A DNA stretch of 52,737 nt from contig JAJDEW010000126.1 of assembly GCA_029259595.1 (NCBI GenBank), forward strand, positions 1 through 52,737, read 5' to 3'. The position numbers and the translations under genes are program-made. Below, one piece after another: positions 25,935 through 35,414 of the stretch. Every line of letters begins with the position of its first letter. The stretch's first letter is position 1. A model generated the notes under the pieces. It saw only the letters and a program-made list of their open reading frames with translations, ran no database searches and was not told where the DNA came from. The DNA is from Planctomycetota bacterium. GTDB lineage: Bacteria > Planctomycetota > UBA1135 > GCA-002686595.

Positions 25935-27011
25935 ATGAGTGAAGCCAAGCTGGAAGCCATGGAAGAGGCGCTGGCCGCGGTCGGAAAACGACTGGCGTCC
26001 GAGCGTCGTTGGGAAGACATCGCGCCGCAGGTGCACCGCCGGTTGAGGAAGCCGTATCGAGACCTGGCGATGGTCCTGGCCTTCGTGATCGGCCTCGGAG
26101 TCTGGGGGCTCTGGGAGCGGTCCGCCGGAGTGGCCGCCCTCGTCGTGCTGGGGCTCTTCGTACCTACGGTGGTCCACGCGGCGCTGAATCGCAGGCGGGC
26201 GCTCGTCCGGCGCGATCGTGACCTGTTCGCGATCCATGCTCGTGAGGTCGACAAGCGCTTCCAAGCGCAGGTCATGCTGGTCTTGTTCGGCGTGCCCTTG
26301 GTGCTGGTGCTGCTCGTCTTCGCCATCGCACTCCCGGACCCGCGCCTCCCCCTGACGCTGGCGGCCGCTTTGGTCGTGTATTTGCCGGTCCACGTCTTCG
26401 TTCGGTTGCGCTGCACGCTGCGGGAGCTCTCCGAGGCCAAGCGCTGGAGCGAGGTCGCGCGCGATCTGCCCGCCGCGCCGTCGGTTGCAGCAGGCACGAC
26501 ACGCGAGGCGCCGCTTTGGAGGAGATCGGTACGAAAAGGCGTCGGGATCCTGGTCTTGGCGTCCGTCGCCGCCTGCCTGGCCACCCGCGTCCTGCACTGG
26601 GCGTTCGACCTCGATCTACGGGTGCCCGAGACCGTGCTGTGGACCATCGTCGTGGCCTGGGTGGCGGCACGCATGCTCGTCGAAGAGGACGGTGACGAGA
26701 AGGCTCCGGCACGACTCGAGGGCGAGGAGGACGTCGGTGACGGAGAGGAACCTGAGGAGGAGGCTGACGACGATGACGACGATGACGACGGCGAGTCCGC
26801 CTTGGCGCTCTCGATCGGTCTGCTGGTGGGATGGTTCCAGCTGTTCGTCCTGTACCTGTCTCCGCTGGTCGTGCTCGTGTTGCTCGCCGGGGCCCTCGCC
26901 GTGGAGGACCCGACTCGCCCGCTCGTCGCGGCGGGAACCCTCGCCGTCATGTGGATCGTCTTCTGGAAGTTCGTGCTCCCCGAAGGCGACGACGAGGAGG
27001 GCCGCACGTGA
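25935..27011 (+). CDS. Polytopic membrane protein with acidic linker, coupled to a sigma factor
   Basis: The 358-residue product has a basic, helical N-terminal segment of 42 residues (with WEDIAPQVHRRLRKPYRDLA), then about eight transmembrane helices (near 43-60, 66-84, 113-133, 139-157, 204-222, 231-249, 291-326 and 333-351). Between helices six and seven lies an acidic linker (250-288) ending in eight consecutive Asp residues. I do not recognise the family. Its stop TGA shares bases with the GTG start of the ECF sigma gene, so the two are translated together. This makes a membrane anti-sigma or signal-sensing role plausible, though anti-sigma genes usually follow the sigma gene and have one helix. 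Confidence 0.78.
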   Translation: MSEAKLEAMEEALAAVGKRLASERRWEDIAPQVHRRLRKPYRDLAMVLAFVIGLGVWGLWERSAGVAALVVLGLFVPTVVHAALNRRRALVRRDRDLFAIHAREVDKRFQAQVMLVLFGVPLVLVLLVFAIALPDPRLPLTLAAALVVYLPVHVFVRLRCTLRELSEAKRWSEVARDLPAAPSVAAGTTREAPLWRRSVRKGVGILVLASVAACLATRVLHWAFDLDLRVPETVLWTIVVAWVAARMLVEEDGDEKAPARLEGEEDVGDGEEPEEEADDDDDDDDGESALALSIGLLVGWFQLFVLYLSPLVVLVLLAGALAVEDPTRPLVAAGTLAVMWIVFWKFVLPEGDDEEGRT

Positions 27012-27565
27012 TTCCGCACGCCGAGAGTCAACGGCTCATCGCCCAGCTGCGCGGTTCCCGGTCGGAACGCGCGGCCGCCCTGCGCGAGCTCTTCGAGAGC
27101 AACAGGGCTTCCCTGTACGGACTGGCGTTGCGAATGACCGGTCACCCCGACCTCGCCGACGATGCCGTGCAAGAGACCTTTGTCGACGTTTTGGGTGGCA
27201 TCGATGGCTTTCGGGGCGAGGCCCGCTCGAGCACGTGGCTGTTCCGCATCGCCATCCGCGCCGCGACCCGCGTCGCCGCCCGCGCCAAGCCCCGAGCGGG
27301 CACGCTTCCCGACGAGCTTCCGAACCCGCGACCGGGAAAGGACGACGACCCCTCCGACCTGGCCGCACGACGCGAGACGGCCGCCCGCCTGCTCGCGGCG
27401 CTCGCGGCCCTGCCGGCACCCGAGCGCGCTGTGGTCGCCCTGTCCGCTCTCGACGACCTGCCGCAGACCGAGCTCGCGACGATTCTCGGTGTGCCGGAGG
27501 GGACGGTGCATTCGCGCTTGCACCGGGCGCGCGAGCGGCTGCGCGCAGCCTTGGACGCGAACTGA
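27008..27565 (+). CDS. ECF RNA polymerase sigma factor (RpoE-like)
   Basis: The 185-residue product has sigma region 2 (YGLALRMTGHPDLADDAVQE, then TFVDVLGGIDGFRGEARSSTW) and region 4 with a helix-turn-helix (LPQTELATILGVPEGTVHSR). The segments between them are Pro- and Asp-rich. It is a standard ECF type, unlike the two TIGR02999 sigma factors in this window. The GTG start at 27008 overlaps the stop of the membrane-protein gene by four bases. No anti-sigma gene follows. A small lipoprotein gene comes next after 138 bases, and the upstream membrane protein is the best regulator candidate. Confidence 0.93.
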   Translation: MIPHAESQRLIAQLRGSRSERAAALRELFESNRASLYGLALRMTGHPDLADDAVQETFVDVLGGIDGFRGEARSSTWLFRIAIRAATRVAARAKPRAGTLPDELPNPRPGKDDDPSDLAARRETAARLLAALAALPAPERAVVALSALDDLPQTELATILGVPEGTVHSRLHRARERLRAALDAN

Positions 27566-27578
27566 CACGAGCCTGACC

Positions 27579-27624
27579 GACAGGCCCGGCCCGAGGGCGC
27601 GCCCTGTGTTCGAGTTCGGGCCTG
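27579..27624. terminator. Nested stem-loop after the sigma factor gene
   Basis: An outer eight-base-pair stem (CAGGCCCG with CGGGCCTG) encloses the perfect palindrome AGGGCGCGCGCCCT (27592-27605). It lies 13 bases after the sigma stop and has no T-run. It may end the transcript or protect its 3' end. Confidence 0.4.
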
Positions 27625-27703
27625 GACGACCGACCCGCGGCCCTCGGGCGGAATCGGAACCCGAACGGCGCGCGGGCTCGGGCGCCCGTGTACCGTGCGG
27701 CCC

Positions 27704-28093
27704 ATGCGCCGACTCCTCCTTCTGATCGTGCCATTGGTTCTGGTCGCCGGCTGCCTCGAGACCCGCACGTGGCAAGCGGCCGAGCTTCCCCCGAACGCCT
27801 CCGGTCTGGAGGGAGTCGAGCAGGTGCGCGTGACGCAAGCGGCCGGGTCGGAGCTGGTCCTGAACGAACCCGGCCTGGTCGAAACCGCAGAGGGCGCCTG
27901 GCTGACCGGGATCTCCGAAGCGGATGGAGCGGGCGTGCGCATCCCCGTGACGGACATCACACGCCTGGAAACGCGCCAGCTCTCGACAGGCCGTATCCTC
28001 GGCAACCTGGGCCTCGGAGCTCTCGTGGGGATCGTCCTGGTCTCCCTCCTGATCTTGGCCGCCGTCTCCAACGGCGGTTTCATCGGGGGGTAG
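27704..28093 (+). CDS. Small lipoprotein with C-terminal membrane segment
   Basis: The 129-residue product has a lipoprotein signal peptide (MRRLLLLIVPLVLVAGC, lipid Cys at residue 17), about 80 residues of mature domain (QVRVTQAAGSELVLNEPGLV, VRIPVTDITRLETRQ) and a hydrophobic C-terminal segment (about 100-125) ending in NGGFIGG. The mature pattern resembles small proteins in which a short SH3-like beta domain precedes one membrane helix. I cannot name a family. It follows the sigma gene on the same strand and may be one of its targets, which is a guess from position. A GTG at 27695 would add three residues. The gap to the convergent gene end at 28223 has no clear terminator. Confidence 0.75.
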   Translation: MRRLLLLIVPLVLVAGCLETRTWQAAELPPNASGLEGVEQVRVTQAAGSELVLNEPGLVETAEGAWLTGISEADGAGVRIPVTDITRLETRQLSTGRILGNLGLGALVGIVLVSLLILAAVSNGGFIGG

Positions 28094-28222
28094 TCGGATA
28101 CGGTTCGCGGCGGTGAAGGGCGCGCGCGGTTCATCCGACGCCATCCGGTGCGCGGGTGGTCGAGTCCGACACCTCTGGCATCGGCCAAGAAGCCAGCAGG
28201 GACCGTGCTCCCGGTCGACGCG

Positions 28223-31051
28223 CTACCTGAGGATCTTGGGTTTGTCCTCGACCTCGTTCCTCACCGTTACCGGGAACTGGCAGGTGGATTGGTTGCCCGA
28301 GGCGTCGGCCGCGGTGCAGGTGACGAGCGTCGTACCGCGCGCGAAGAAGCTCCCCGAGGGTGGGGTGCAGAGGATCACGGGGGAGGGGTCTAGGTCGTCC
28401 GTGGCAGTGACGGTGAAGTTCACGACCTCCCCGGATCCGTTCGGGAGGCCATCGAAGACAACCACGGAAGCAGGACATGTGAGGATCGGCGGGGTCTTGT
28501 CGGGACAGCGCCACTTGGCGAGGTAGCTGTCAGCTGAGTCGAAAGCAGAGGAGAACCCGCCCCCGGCGTAGAGTGCTTCGGCTCCGTCATCGAACCTGGT
28601 CAGTGCAAAGACGAAATTGTTCATGCCGCTGCCGAGCGGTGCCCAGCTCGAGCCGTCCCACTTCGCAATGAAGTTCGTCGCTCCGCCGCCTGCGGTCGTG
28701 AATGTGCCGCCCGCGCAGAGAGCCGTCTCGGAGCCGTCATCGAACGACGTCAATGCAAGCACGCTGCTGTTCATGCCGGTTCCGAGCGCCGTCCAACTCG
28801 AGCCGTCCCACTTCGCGACGCGCTTTGCGGTCTGGCCGCCCGCAAAGGTGAAGCCACCTCCGGCATAGAGCGCCGCCCCGCCGCCATCGTCGAACACAGT
28901 CATTGCATGCACGGTGCCCAGAATTCCTCCGCCGACGGGTGCCCAGCTGGAGCCGTCCCACGTCGCGATGCGGCTCGCGGCCAGGCCACCCGCAGATGCA
29001 AAGGGCCCCCCGGCGTAGAGCTTCGCTCCACTGGCATCGTCGAAGACTGCGAAGGCATGGACGTTGCCGCTTGTCCCGCTGCCGAGCGGAGCCCAGCTCG
29101 ATCCGTTCCATTTCGCGATGTGGCTCGCTGCAACGCCGCCGGCTGTCGTGAATTGGCCTCCGGCGTAGAGCGCTTCTCCACCGCCATCGTCGAACACCGC
29201 CAAGGCCAGGACGCTGTCGTTCATACCGCCAGCCAGTGGCGACCAGCTGGCGCCGTTCCACTTCGCGATGTAATCGGCCGCAACGGCGCCTGCAGTCGTG
29301 AAGCCGCCCCCGGCGTAGAGTGCGTCTCCGCCGCCATCGTCGAACACCGCCAAGGCCAGGACGCCGGCATTCATGCCGCCAGCCAACGGCGTCCAGCTCG
29401 AGTCGCTCCACCTGGCGATCTTGCTCGCTGACGTGTGGCCCGCGGCCGTGAACAGGCCGCCGGCGTACAGAGCCGGCCCGCCACCGTCGTCGAATACGGC
29501 GAGAGCGCTTACTCGGTCGTCGATGCCGCCGCCGAGTGCAGCCCAGCTCGAGCCGCTCCACCTGGCAATCCTGCTCGCCGTGACTCCGCTCGCCATCGTG
29601 AATCGGCCACCAATGTAGAGCGACGTTCCGCCTCCATCATCGAATGCTGTCAGGGCTTGGACCTCACTGTTCGTGCCGCCTCCGAGTGGCATCCAGGTCG
29701 TCCCATCCCATTTCGCGATTCGGTTCGCGGGGGCACCGCCTGCGTTCGTGAACCCCCCACCGGCGTAGAGCGCAGCACCGCCGCCGACGTCAAAGACGTC
29801 AAGGGTCAAGACGGGGCCGTCCATGCCGCTACCCAGGGCCGCCCAGCTGGAGCCGTCCCATCTCGCAATCTTGTTGGCGGCGATGCCTCCGACGCTCGTG
29901 AAACCTCCTCCGACATAGAGGGCCGTGCCGCTTCCATCGTCAAACACGGCGAGGGCCTGGATGCCGTTGCTGATGCCGGAGCCGAGCGTCGTCCAACTCG
30001 AGCCGTCCCACCTCGCAATACTGTTCGCCGCAAGGCCTCCTGCTTCCGTGAACGAACCTCCGACGTAGAGCGCGCTTCCTCCGCCGTCGTCGAACACAGC
30101 CAGGGAATCGACCGTGGAACCGATCACGCCACTATCGAGCGGAGTCCAGTTCGAGCCGTCCCACTTCGCGACCCTGTTCGCTGCGATACCGCCCGCGGTC
30201 GTGAAAGTGCCTCCGGCGTAGAGGGCAGCTCCGCCTCCGTCGTCGAAGACGGTCAAGGCGCGGACGCTGCCGAAGCCGCTCATGCCTACGCGGAGCGGAG
30301 ACCATGCCGTGCCATTCCACTTTGCAATCTTGCCGGCCGCAACGCCTCCTAGAGTCGAGAAGGATCCTCCAGCGTAGAGCGCATTCCCGGTACCATCGTC
30401 GAAGACTGTAAGGGCGTAGATGCTGCCGGTCAGTTCGTCGTTGAGTGCCGTCCAGCTCGAGCCATCCCATTTTCCGATGGAATTCGTCGCGACGCCGCCC
30501 GCGGTCAGAAAGAAGCCTGCAGCGTAGAGTGCCGGTCCGTCGCCGTCGTCGAAGACCGTCAGGGCTTGGACCGTGTTGCTTGTTCCTGGCTCTCCCCCAA
30601 ACGTCGGAAGCCAGCCAGGAGTACACGTGCTCTGGGGAGCTAGCCGGAGCGCACCGATCCATACACGTCCGGGAGGTGTAGAGAGCCGTACCTCTTCGCT
30701 CGCGAGGAACCCTCCATCCCCGTCGCTGACAGCGGTGATCCGGAGGCTTGCTGCCTCGACCGATACGTCGGTCTCGAGCCGAAACTCCCCGTCCTTGTCG
30801 GTAATGGTCTGGCCGCCCCCGCTGCTCGTCACGACCACTCCTGGGGCGGGGATGCCGTCCGGTGCGAGCACGAAGCCTTCGAAGGTGAACGTTTCCGATC
30901 CCGTCCTCCAAAAGTCCTCCGTCTGCCCGAGTCCGTCGGACTGTTCCACGGGAAGAGCGCCCTGAGTCAGTCGCGCGCCGCCCATCGACAAGGTCGCGAC
31001 GCAAAGGCTGGACACCACAAGAATGCGGAATAGCGAGCTGCTGTTTTTCAT
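28223..31051 (-). CDS. Secreted protein with 14 tandem propeller repeats and a HYR domain
   Basis: The 942-residue product has a signal peptide (about 1-31) and a carboxypeptidase-regulatory-like domain (about 55-120, FEGFVLAPDGIPAPGVVV). Fourteen tandem repeats of about 50 residues follow (161-851), then a HYR-type immunoglobulin-like domain (852-942, TPPILTCPASVVVFDG, DASGNQSTCQFPVTV). Each repeat reads roughly V-x-AL-x-VFDDG-x-G-x-ALYAGG-x-FT-x-AGG, then A-x-x-IAKWDGSSW-x-PLG-x-GM. That fits four short strands, so a beta-propeller blade. HYR domains act in adhesion. The ATG at 31051 begins the signal peptide. The function is probably surface adhesion or binding. The repeat length is regular except for repeats 2, 3 and the short last one. 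Confidence 0.88.
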   Translation of the reverse strand: MKNSSSLFRILVVSSLCVATLSMGGARLTQGALPVEQSDGLGQTEDFWRTGSETFTFEGFVLAPDGIPAPGVVVTSSGGGQTITDKDGEFRLETDVSVEAASLRITAVSDGDGGFLASEEVRLSTPPGRVWIGALRLAPQSTCTPGWLPTFGGEPGTSNTVQALTVFDDGDGPALYAAGFFLTAGGVATNSIGKWDGSSWTALNDELTGSIYALTVFDDGTGNALYAGGSFSTLGGVAAGKIAKWNGTAWSPLRVGMSGFGSVRALTVFDDGGGAALYAGGTFTTAGGIAANRVAKWDGSNWTPLDSGVIGSTVDSLAVFDDGGGSALYVGGSFTEAGGLAANSIARWDGSSWTTLGSGISNGIQALAVFDDGSGTALYVGGGFTSVGGIAANKIARWDGSSWAALGSGMDGPVLTLDVFDVGGGAALYAGGGFTNAGGAPANRIAKWDGTTWMPLGGGTNSEVQALTAFDDGGGTSLYIGGRFTMASGVTASRIARWSGSSWAALGGGIDDRVSALAVFDDGGGPALYAGGLFTAAGHTSASKIARWSDSSWTPLAGGMNAGVLALAVFDDGGGDALYAGGGFTTAGAVAADYIAKWNGASWSPLAGGMNDSVLALAVFDDGGGEALYAGGQFTTAGGVAASHIAKWNGSSWAPLGSGTSGNVHAFAVFDDASGAKLYAGGPFASAGGLAASRIATWDGSSWAPVGGGILGTVHAMTVFDDGGGAALYAGGGFTFAGGQTAKRVAKWDGSSWTALGTGMNSSVLALTSFDDGSETALCAGGTFTTAGGGATNFIAKWDGSSWAPLGSGMNNFVFALTRFDDGAEALYAGGGFSSAFDSADSYLAKWRCPDKTPPILTCPASVVVFDGLPNGSGEVVNFTVTATDDLDPSPVILCTPPSGSFFARGTTLVTCTAADASGNQSTCQFPVTVRNEVEDKPKILR
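28499..30571 (-). repeat. Coding tandem repeat, 14 units of about 150 bases
   Basis: The DNA shows a 150-base period that follows the 50-residue protein repeats. Neighbouring units share the codons for DDGGGxALYAGG and AKWDGSSW with many synonymous differences, so the array is old, with some recent units near the middle (29160-29400) more alike. Confidence 0.85.
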
Positions 31052-31258
31052 GAAGAAGCCCCGTAACAAAGTGCTTGCTGCACCCCAATCCACCGACCGT
31101 ACATCAGGGATCGAAGGATAGCATAAGCGGCGGAGGGTACAGTCCCGTACGACAGTAGCGCCGTCTCTGGACGCGCGAGTCCGAGTCCGGCCAGGCCGTC
31201 GCGGCGGTCGTTGTGCAGAGCGCCGGTGGCAAGGGCTGGGCCGGCGCGTGGCGACGGC

Positions 31259-32497
31259 TCAGTGCGGGTGGAGCGTGAGAGCCCGTAGGTCGGAGCCGCT
31301 GGGCCGCTGGTAGACCCGCAGGTCGAATTCGGGGAGAGCGGCGAGGAGGTGGTCGAAGATGTCGCCGATCAGCCCTTCGTACTCCACCCAACGCTGCTCG
31401 CCGCTGAAGACGTAGATCTCGAGCGGGAGCCCATCCGGCCCAGGGCTCAATTGACGGACGAGAAAGGTCATGTCTTTGCGGATCTGTTCGTGCTCGCGCA
31501 GGTACTGCTCGAGATAGGCGCGGAACGTCCCCAGATTGGTCAGCCGGCGGCCGTTCACGCGGCTCGCGTCGTCGATCTTCTTCTCACGGTTCCACGCCTC
31601 GAGCGCGACTGTCTTTTCCGCAAGGTAGGTTTGCAGCGCTCGCACATGACCAAGACGCTCCAGGTCGTCGGCTTCGAGAAACCTGACGCTGGTCATGTCC
31701 AAGGCCAGCGAGCGCTTGATGCGCCGTCCACCTGACAGTGTCATGCCCCGCCAGTTCTTGAAGCTGTCGGTCATGAAGGCATAGGTCGGAATCGTCGTGA
31801 TCGTCTTGTCCCAGTTCTGGACCTTCACCGTGTTGAGACTGATCTCGAGCACGTCGCCATCGGCGTCGTACTTGGGCATCTCGATCCAATCCCCCGGTCT
31901 CACCATGTCGTTGCTGGCGATCTGGATGCTGGCGACGAAGCCGAGGATCGAATCCTTGAAGACCAAGAGGAGTATCGCCGTCATCGCGCCGAGCCCGGTG
32001 AGCAAGGCCCAGGGCGACTTCTGCATCAGGGTTCCGACCGTGACGATGCCCACAGCGAGCCACATCACGATCCCGATCACCTGCACGTAGCTGCGGATGG
32101 GTTTGTCGCGCGTGGATTCGTACCGCAATCCCAGGGCTACGAGCGCGTCGAGCAGCGCGCTGCCGGCGCGGGCACCGGCCAGGATCATCCACACGTTGGA
32201 GAGACGCTCGACCCAGCTCGCGTGGTACGCGAACTCCTCGCCGGGGAAGAGCAACCTGGCCGCAGAGTAGAAGACGAGAGCGGGAGCGAGCTGCGAGAGC
32301 TTCTCGAAGACGGCGTGCTCGACCAGGGCGTCATCCCAGGTCGTCTTCGTGCGTTGGACGACAGCTCGTACGGCCCGCAGGATGACACGTTTGGCCAGGA
32401 AGTTCGCGAGCCACGCCGCAGCGAAGACTCCGACCCACAGGGCGATCGGACCGGTCAGCGGCTGAAGGACATCAGGCAGGCTCTCCAAGAACTTCAT
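31259..32497 (-). CDS. ybdG: MscS-family mechanosensitive channel, YbdG type
   Basis: The 412-residue product has five hydrophobic segments (near 14-35, 67-84, 101-123, 139-157 and 162-193), the last being the pore helix ending in KDSILGFVASIQIA. The soluble beta domain carries the YbdG signature: GDWIEMPKYDADGDVLEIS, KVQNWDKTITTIPTYAF, and SFKNWRGMTLSGGRRIKRS. The C-terminal domain is larger than in small MscS, as in E. coli YbdG (MscM), which opens on osmotic down-shock. The gene lies between the kinase and propeller genes on the same strand, separated by 240 and 207 bases without clear terminators. The symbol reflects family membership, not proven orthology. Confidence 0.93.
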   Translation of the reverse strand: MKFLESLPDVLQPLTGPIALWVGVFAAAWLANFLAKRVILRAVRAVVQRTKTTWDDALVEHAVFEKLSQLAPALVFYSAARLLFPGEEFAYHASWVERLSNVWMILAGARAGSALLDALVALGLRYESTRDKPIRSYVQVIGIVMWLAVGIVTVGTLMQKSPWALLTGLGAMTAILLLVFKDSILGFVASIQIASNDMVRPGDWIEMPKYDADGDVLEISLNTVKVQNWDKTITTIPTYAFMTDSFKNWRGMTLSGGRRIKRSLALDMTSVRFLEADDLERLGHVRALQTYLAEKTVALEAWNREKKIDDASRVNGRRLTNLGTFRAYLEQYLREHEQIRKDMTFLVRQLSPGPDGLPLEIYVFSGEQRWVEYEGLIGDIFDHLLAALPEFDLRVYQRPSGSDLRALTLHPH

Positions 32498-32737
32498 GCG
32501 CAGAGTCTATCCCCGCGTCACTACAGGGCACAGATCGCCCTGGATGCGTGTGCGGCATCGAAAGAAGCCGGCCCGACGCGAAGCGACGGATCGACCGACA
32601 TGCGCATGGCGACGGGGACGCGCGGAGTAGGAAGAGCTGCTGACGGAGCACGAGCAGAGCGGCTCGACGTCGCGAGCGTTCGCTGCATCCGGCCGGGACC
32701 GCGCGTGTGAACGCGCTCCTGCGTAGGGCGCGCCGAG

Positions 32738-35383
32738 CTACTGCCCGGGCACCTGCGCGAGGCCCATCACGCTGGGCTCGGCGTAGCCGCAGGCCTCGAG
32801 CTGGTCCAGCGTCGCGAGCAGCTCGTCGCGGCGCGCGAGCCGAGCCAGGAGCCGGGCGCGCAGGGCGAGGGCCGGGACATTGGTGCCTTCCCCGAAGGCT
32901 TCCAGGGCTGCGAGCCCCGCCTGGCAGTGGGCGCGCACGTCGTCGGGGCGTCCGGCGTCGCTCGCCAGGGTGGCGGCCAGCGTCAGGGCGTCCGCGCGCA
33001 GGTTGCGCGTCTGGCGTTCGGTCCAGGGCGGCTCGGTGGCGGCCAGAGCCTGGGTGCACAGCGCCTGCGCCTCGGCGGTTCGACCGAGCTGGCGGTAGGT
33101 CTCGCCCAGCAGGACGCGGCCGTAGACGAGCGAACGATCCCAATCCCTGGCGTCGTTCTCGGCCACCAGCGCGGCGAGCTCGCTGACGCCCGCTTCGAGC
33201 TGCGGTAGGGCACCGGTCGGGTCGCCCAGGCGCAGCCGGACACCGCCCAGGCTGCGGCGGACGGAGGCCAGCTGGAAGCGCCAGCCCTCGTTCTCGGGGA
33301 AGCGACGCGTCAGCTCCTCGAAGAGGCCCAGCGCGCGCGTGTGCAGGCGCGCAGCGGCGTCGGGCTCGCCGCGCCACTCCGAGACCTGCGCCAGGTTGTC
33401 GTGGGACAGCGCCAGCTTGAAGGTCCAGTCGAGGTTGTCCGGATCGCGTCGAGACTGGTCCTCGCGGAGCCGTAGCTCCTCTTCGAAGAGCTCTTGCGAG
33501 CGCTTCAACTCGCCGCGCCGCTGGTGGCCCTCGGCCAGCCAGGAGAGCGCCACGGCCAGCTCTTCCTGCCACTGCGCGTTGGCCGGGTCCTCGCGGACGA
33601 GCGTGCGGAAGTGGCCGACGGCTTGCTCGAACTCGGCGACCGCGGCGTCGTGATCGCCGCGCGCGTCGAAGACGCCGCCGAGGTTCGTGTGGGTCATCGC
33701 CACCTCGAGGCGGTAGCGGCGGTCCTTGGGGTGGGCTTCGAAGACCTCGCGCGCCACGGTCTGGTAGGCCCGGAAGTGCTCCTCGGCGCCGTCCATGTCG
33801 GCCGCTTCGAAGGCGGCGTTGCCGGCGTAGAAGTGCGCGTAGCCTTCGCTCTCCAGGCGCCGGCCGGGCGCGAGCACGCTGACGTCGGCGAGCCCGGCGG
33901 CAGCGGTCAGCGCCGCAGCGGCCGCTGCCGCGCTGGCCGCGACGTCGCCGTCGTAGAGCTCGAGTTCGGCCTGGCGGCTGAAGGCCAAGGAGCGCGCCGA
34001 CTGCGCGGCGGGGGAGGCGGGCACGAGCGCTTCGAGCCGCGCGCAGGCCGCGAGGGTCGCCGTCACCTCCTGCTTGGCGGCCGCGAGGTCGCCGCGATCC
34101 CGGGCGACCAGGATCAGGAGCAGCTGGACGTCGAGGCGCCGTTCGAGCGCTTCGGCCTCACCGGGGCCCGCCGCTACGTCCGTCAGGGCCAGCGCCGCGC
34201 GCAGAGCTTCCTCGGCGCGGTCCAGGCTGCCGAGGTCGCGCTCGACGCGCCCCAGGTAGGTGTGCGCGCGGGCCGAGCGCAAGCGCTGCTCGGGCGTCAG
34301 CTCGCCGCGCTCGTCGAAGTACTCGACGGCCCGACGTCCCGCGTCGAGCAGGATGTCGGTGCGGCCCAGGGGCTCGAGCCGATCGTAGAGGTCCGCGATC
34401 TGGAAGCGGATCAGTTCGTCCGCCTTGCTCCAGCCCGCGCGCGCCTCGCGGTTGGCGGAACGCAGGTCGAGGGTGTACTTGGCGGCGCCGAAGAGGAGCG
34501 CCAAGAGGCCTCCGGCCGCGAGGACGAGCCGTCGCCGACGGCGTGGCGCGTCGAGCACCCGGCGCAAGCGCGCGAGCGCCTCGACGGCCGTTGCGCGTCG
34601 CGAGGGTGCGGGGTCCGTCAGTTGCGCGACCAGCGCGCCGAGGTCACCGGTCAGTCCGGACGGCGCGAGCACGCCGGCCCGCGTACGCTCCAGCACGACG
34701 TCGATCGCGAGCTTGGGGTCATGACCGGGCGGCCCCCCTGACAACTCCTGCAGGAGCAGCCCGAAGGCGTACATGTCGCTGGCCGTCGTCGCCGGTTCGC
34801 AGCGGCCCTGCTCGGGGCTCATGTAGCACAGCGTGCCCATGATGCGGCCCTGCTCGGTCAGGTAGGACCCGGAGCTCGAGCTCGGGCCGTCGCCCGCCGG
34901 TTCCTGCGCGCCACTCGTGTGCGCGAGCCCGAAGTCGAGCACCTTGACCATCCCGTCCGGGGTGACCATCACGTTGCCCGGCTTGAGGTCGCGGTGCACG
35001 ACGCCGGCCGCGTGGGCAACGACCAGGACGTCTGCGATCTGCTCGGCGAGGAGCAGGGCCGGCGTGCGCTCCAGACCGCGTGAGATCGTGGTGGTCAGGG
35101 GCTCGCCGGGGACGAACTCCAGCACGAGGTAGTCTTGATCCTCGTTGCGCAGGTAGTCGTGGATCGCGCAGATGTGCGGATGGTCGAGCTGCGAGAGGAT
35201 GCGCGCCTCCTGGAGGAAGCGCGCGCGGCTCTCCGGGTCGAGGCGCTGGTCGCGGCGGATCCGCTTGAGCGCGACCCGCCGCTGCAGCGTCTCGTCCTGC
35301 GCGAGCAGGACCTCACCCATCCCTCCCTTGCCGAGCTCCTCGAGCAAGAGGTACTGACCGACGCGCTTCTCTTGAAGAGTCAC
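32738..35383 (-). CDS. Membrane Ser/Thr protein kinase with long TPR region
   Basis: The 881-residue product has an N-terminal Hanks-type kinase (about residues 8-275): GKGGMG loop at 19-24, ATP lysine K40, HRDLKPGN at 130-137, DFG at 150-152, MSPEQ at 188-192. One transmembrane helix (about 286-302) is preceded by a cluster of Arg. About 570 residues of TPR-like helices follow, ending at the stop. All catalytic residues are intact. The domain begins almost at the start, without the N-terminal linker of the other two kinases in this window, so it belongs to a different subgroup. It follows the small protein at 35415 by 31 bases on the same strand, so they are probably one operon. No sigma factor is nearby. 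Confidence 0.92.
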   Translation of the reverse strand: MTLQEKRVGQYLLLEELGKGGMGEVLLAQDETLQRRVALKRIRRDQRLDPESRARFLQEARILSQLDHPHICAIHDYLRNEDQDYLVLEFVPGEPLTTTISRGLERTPALLLAEQIADVLVVAHAAGVVHRDLKPGNVMVTPDGMVKVLDFGLAHTSGAQEPAGDGPSSSSGSYLTEQGRIMGTLCYMSPEQGRCEPATTASDMYAFGLLLQELSGGPPGHDPKLAIDVVLERTRAGVLAPSGLTGDLGALVAQLTDPAPSRRATAVEALARLRRVLDAPRRRRRLVLAAGGLLALLFGAAKYTLDLRSANREARAGWSKADELIRFQIADLYDRLEPLGRTDILLDAGRRAVEYFDERGELTPEQRLRSARAHTYLGRVERDLGSLDRAEEALRAALALTDVAAGPGEAEALERRLDVQLLLILVARDRGDLAAAKQEVTATLAACARLEALVPASPAAQSARSLAFSRQAELELYDGDVAASAAAAAAALTAAAGLADVSVLAPGRRLESEGYAHFYAGNAAFEAADMDGAEEHFRAYQTVAREVFEAHPKDRRYRLEVAMTHTNLGGVFDARGDHDAAVAEFEQAVGHFRTLVREDPANAQWQEELAVALSWLAEGHQRRGELKRSQELFEEELRLREDQSRRDPDNLDWTFKLALSHDNLAQVSEWRGEPDAAARLHTRALGLFEELTRRFPENEGWRFQLASVRRSLGGVRLRLGDPTGALPQLEAGVSELAALVAENDARDWDRSLVYGRVLLGETYRQLGRTAEAQALCTQALAATEPPWTERQTRNLRADALTLAATLASDAGRPDDVRAHCQAGLAALEAFGEGTNVPALALRARLLARLARRDELLATLDQLEACGYAEPSVMGLAQVPGQ

Positions 35384-35414
35384 TCCGAGACTTCGGTGCG
35401 GGGAGGGCGCCGCC

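Noticed and set aside
28499..30571. Regular direct repeats that could suggest a CRISPR array
   Set aside because: The period is about 150 bases, the units diverge, and they are in frame within one coding gene. No cas genes are present.
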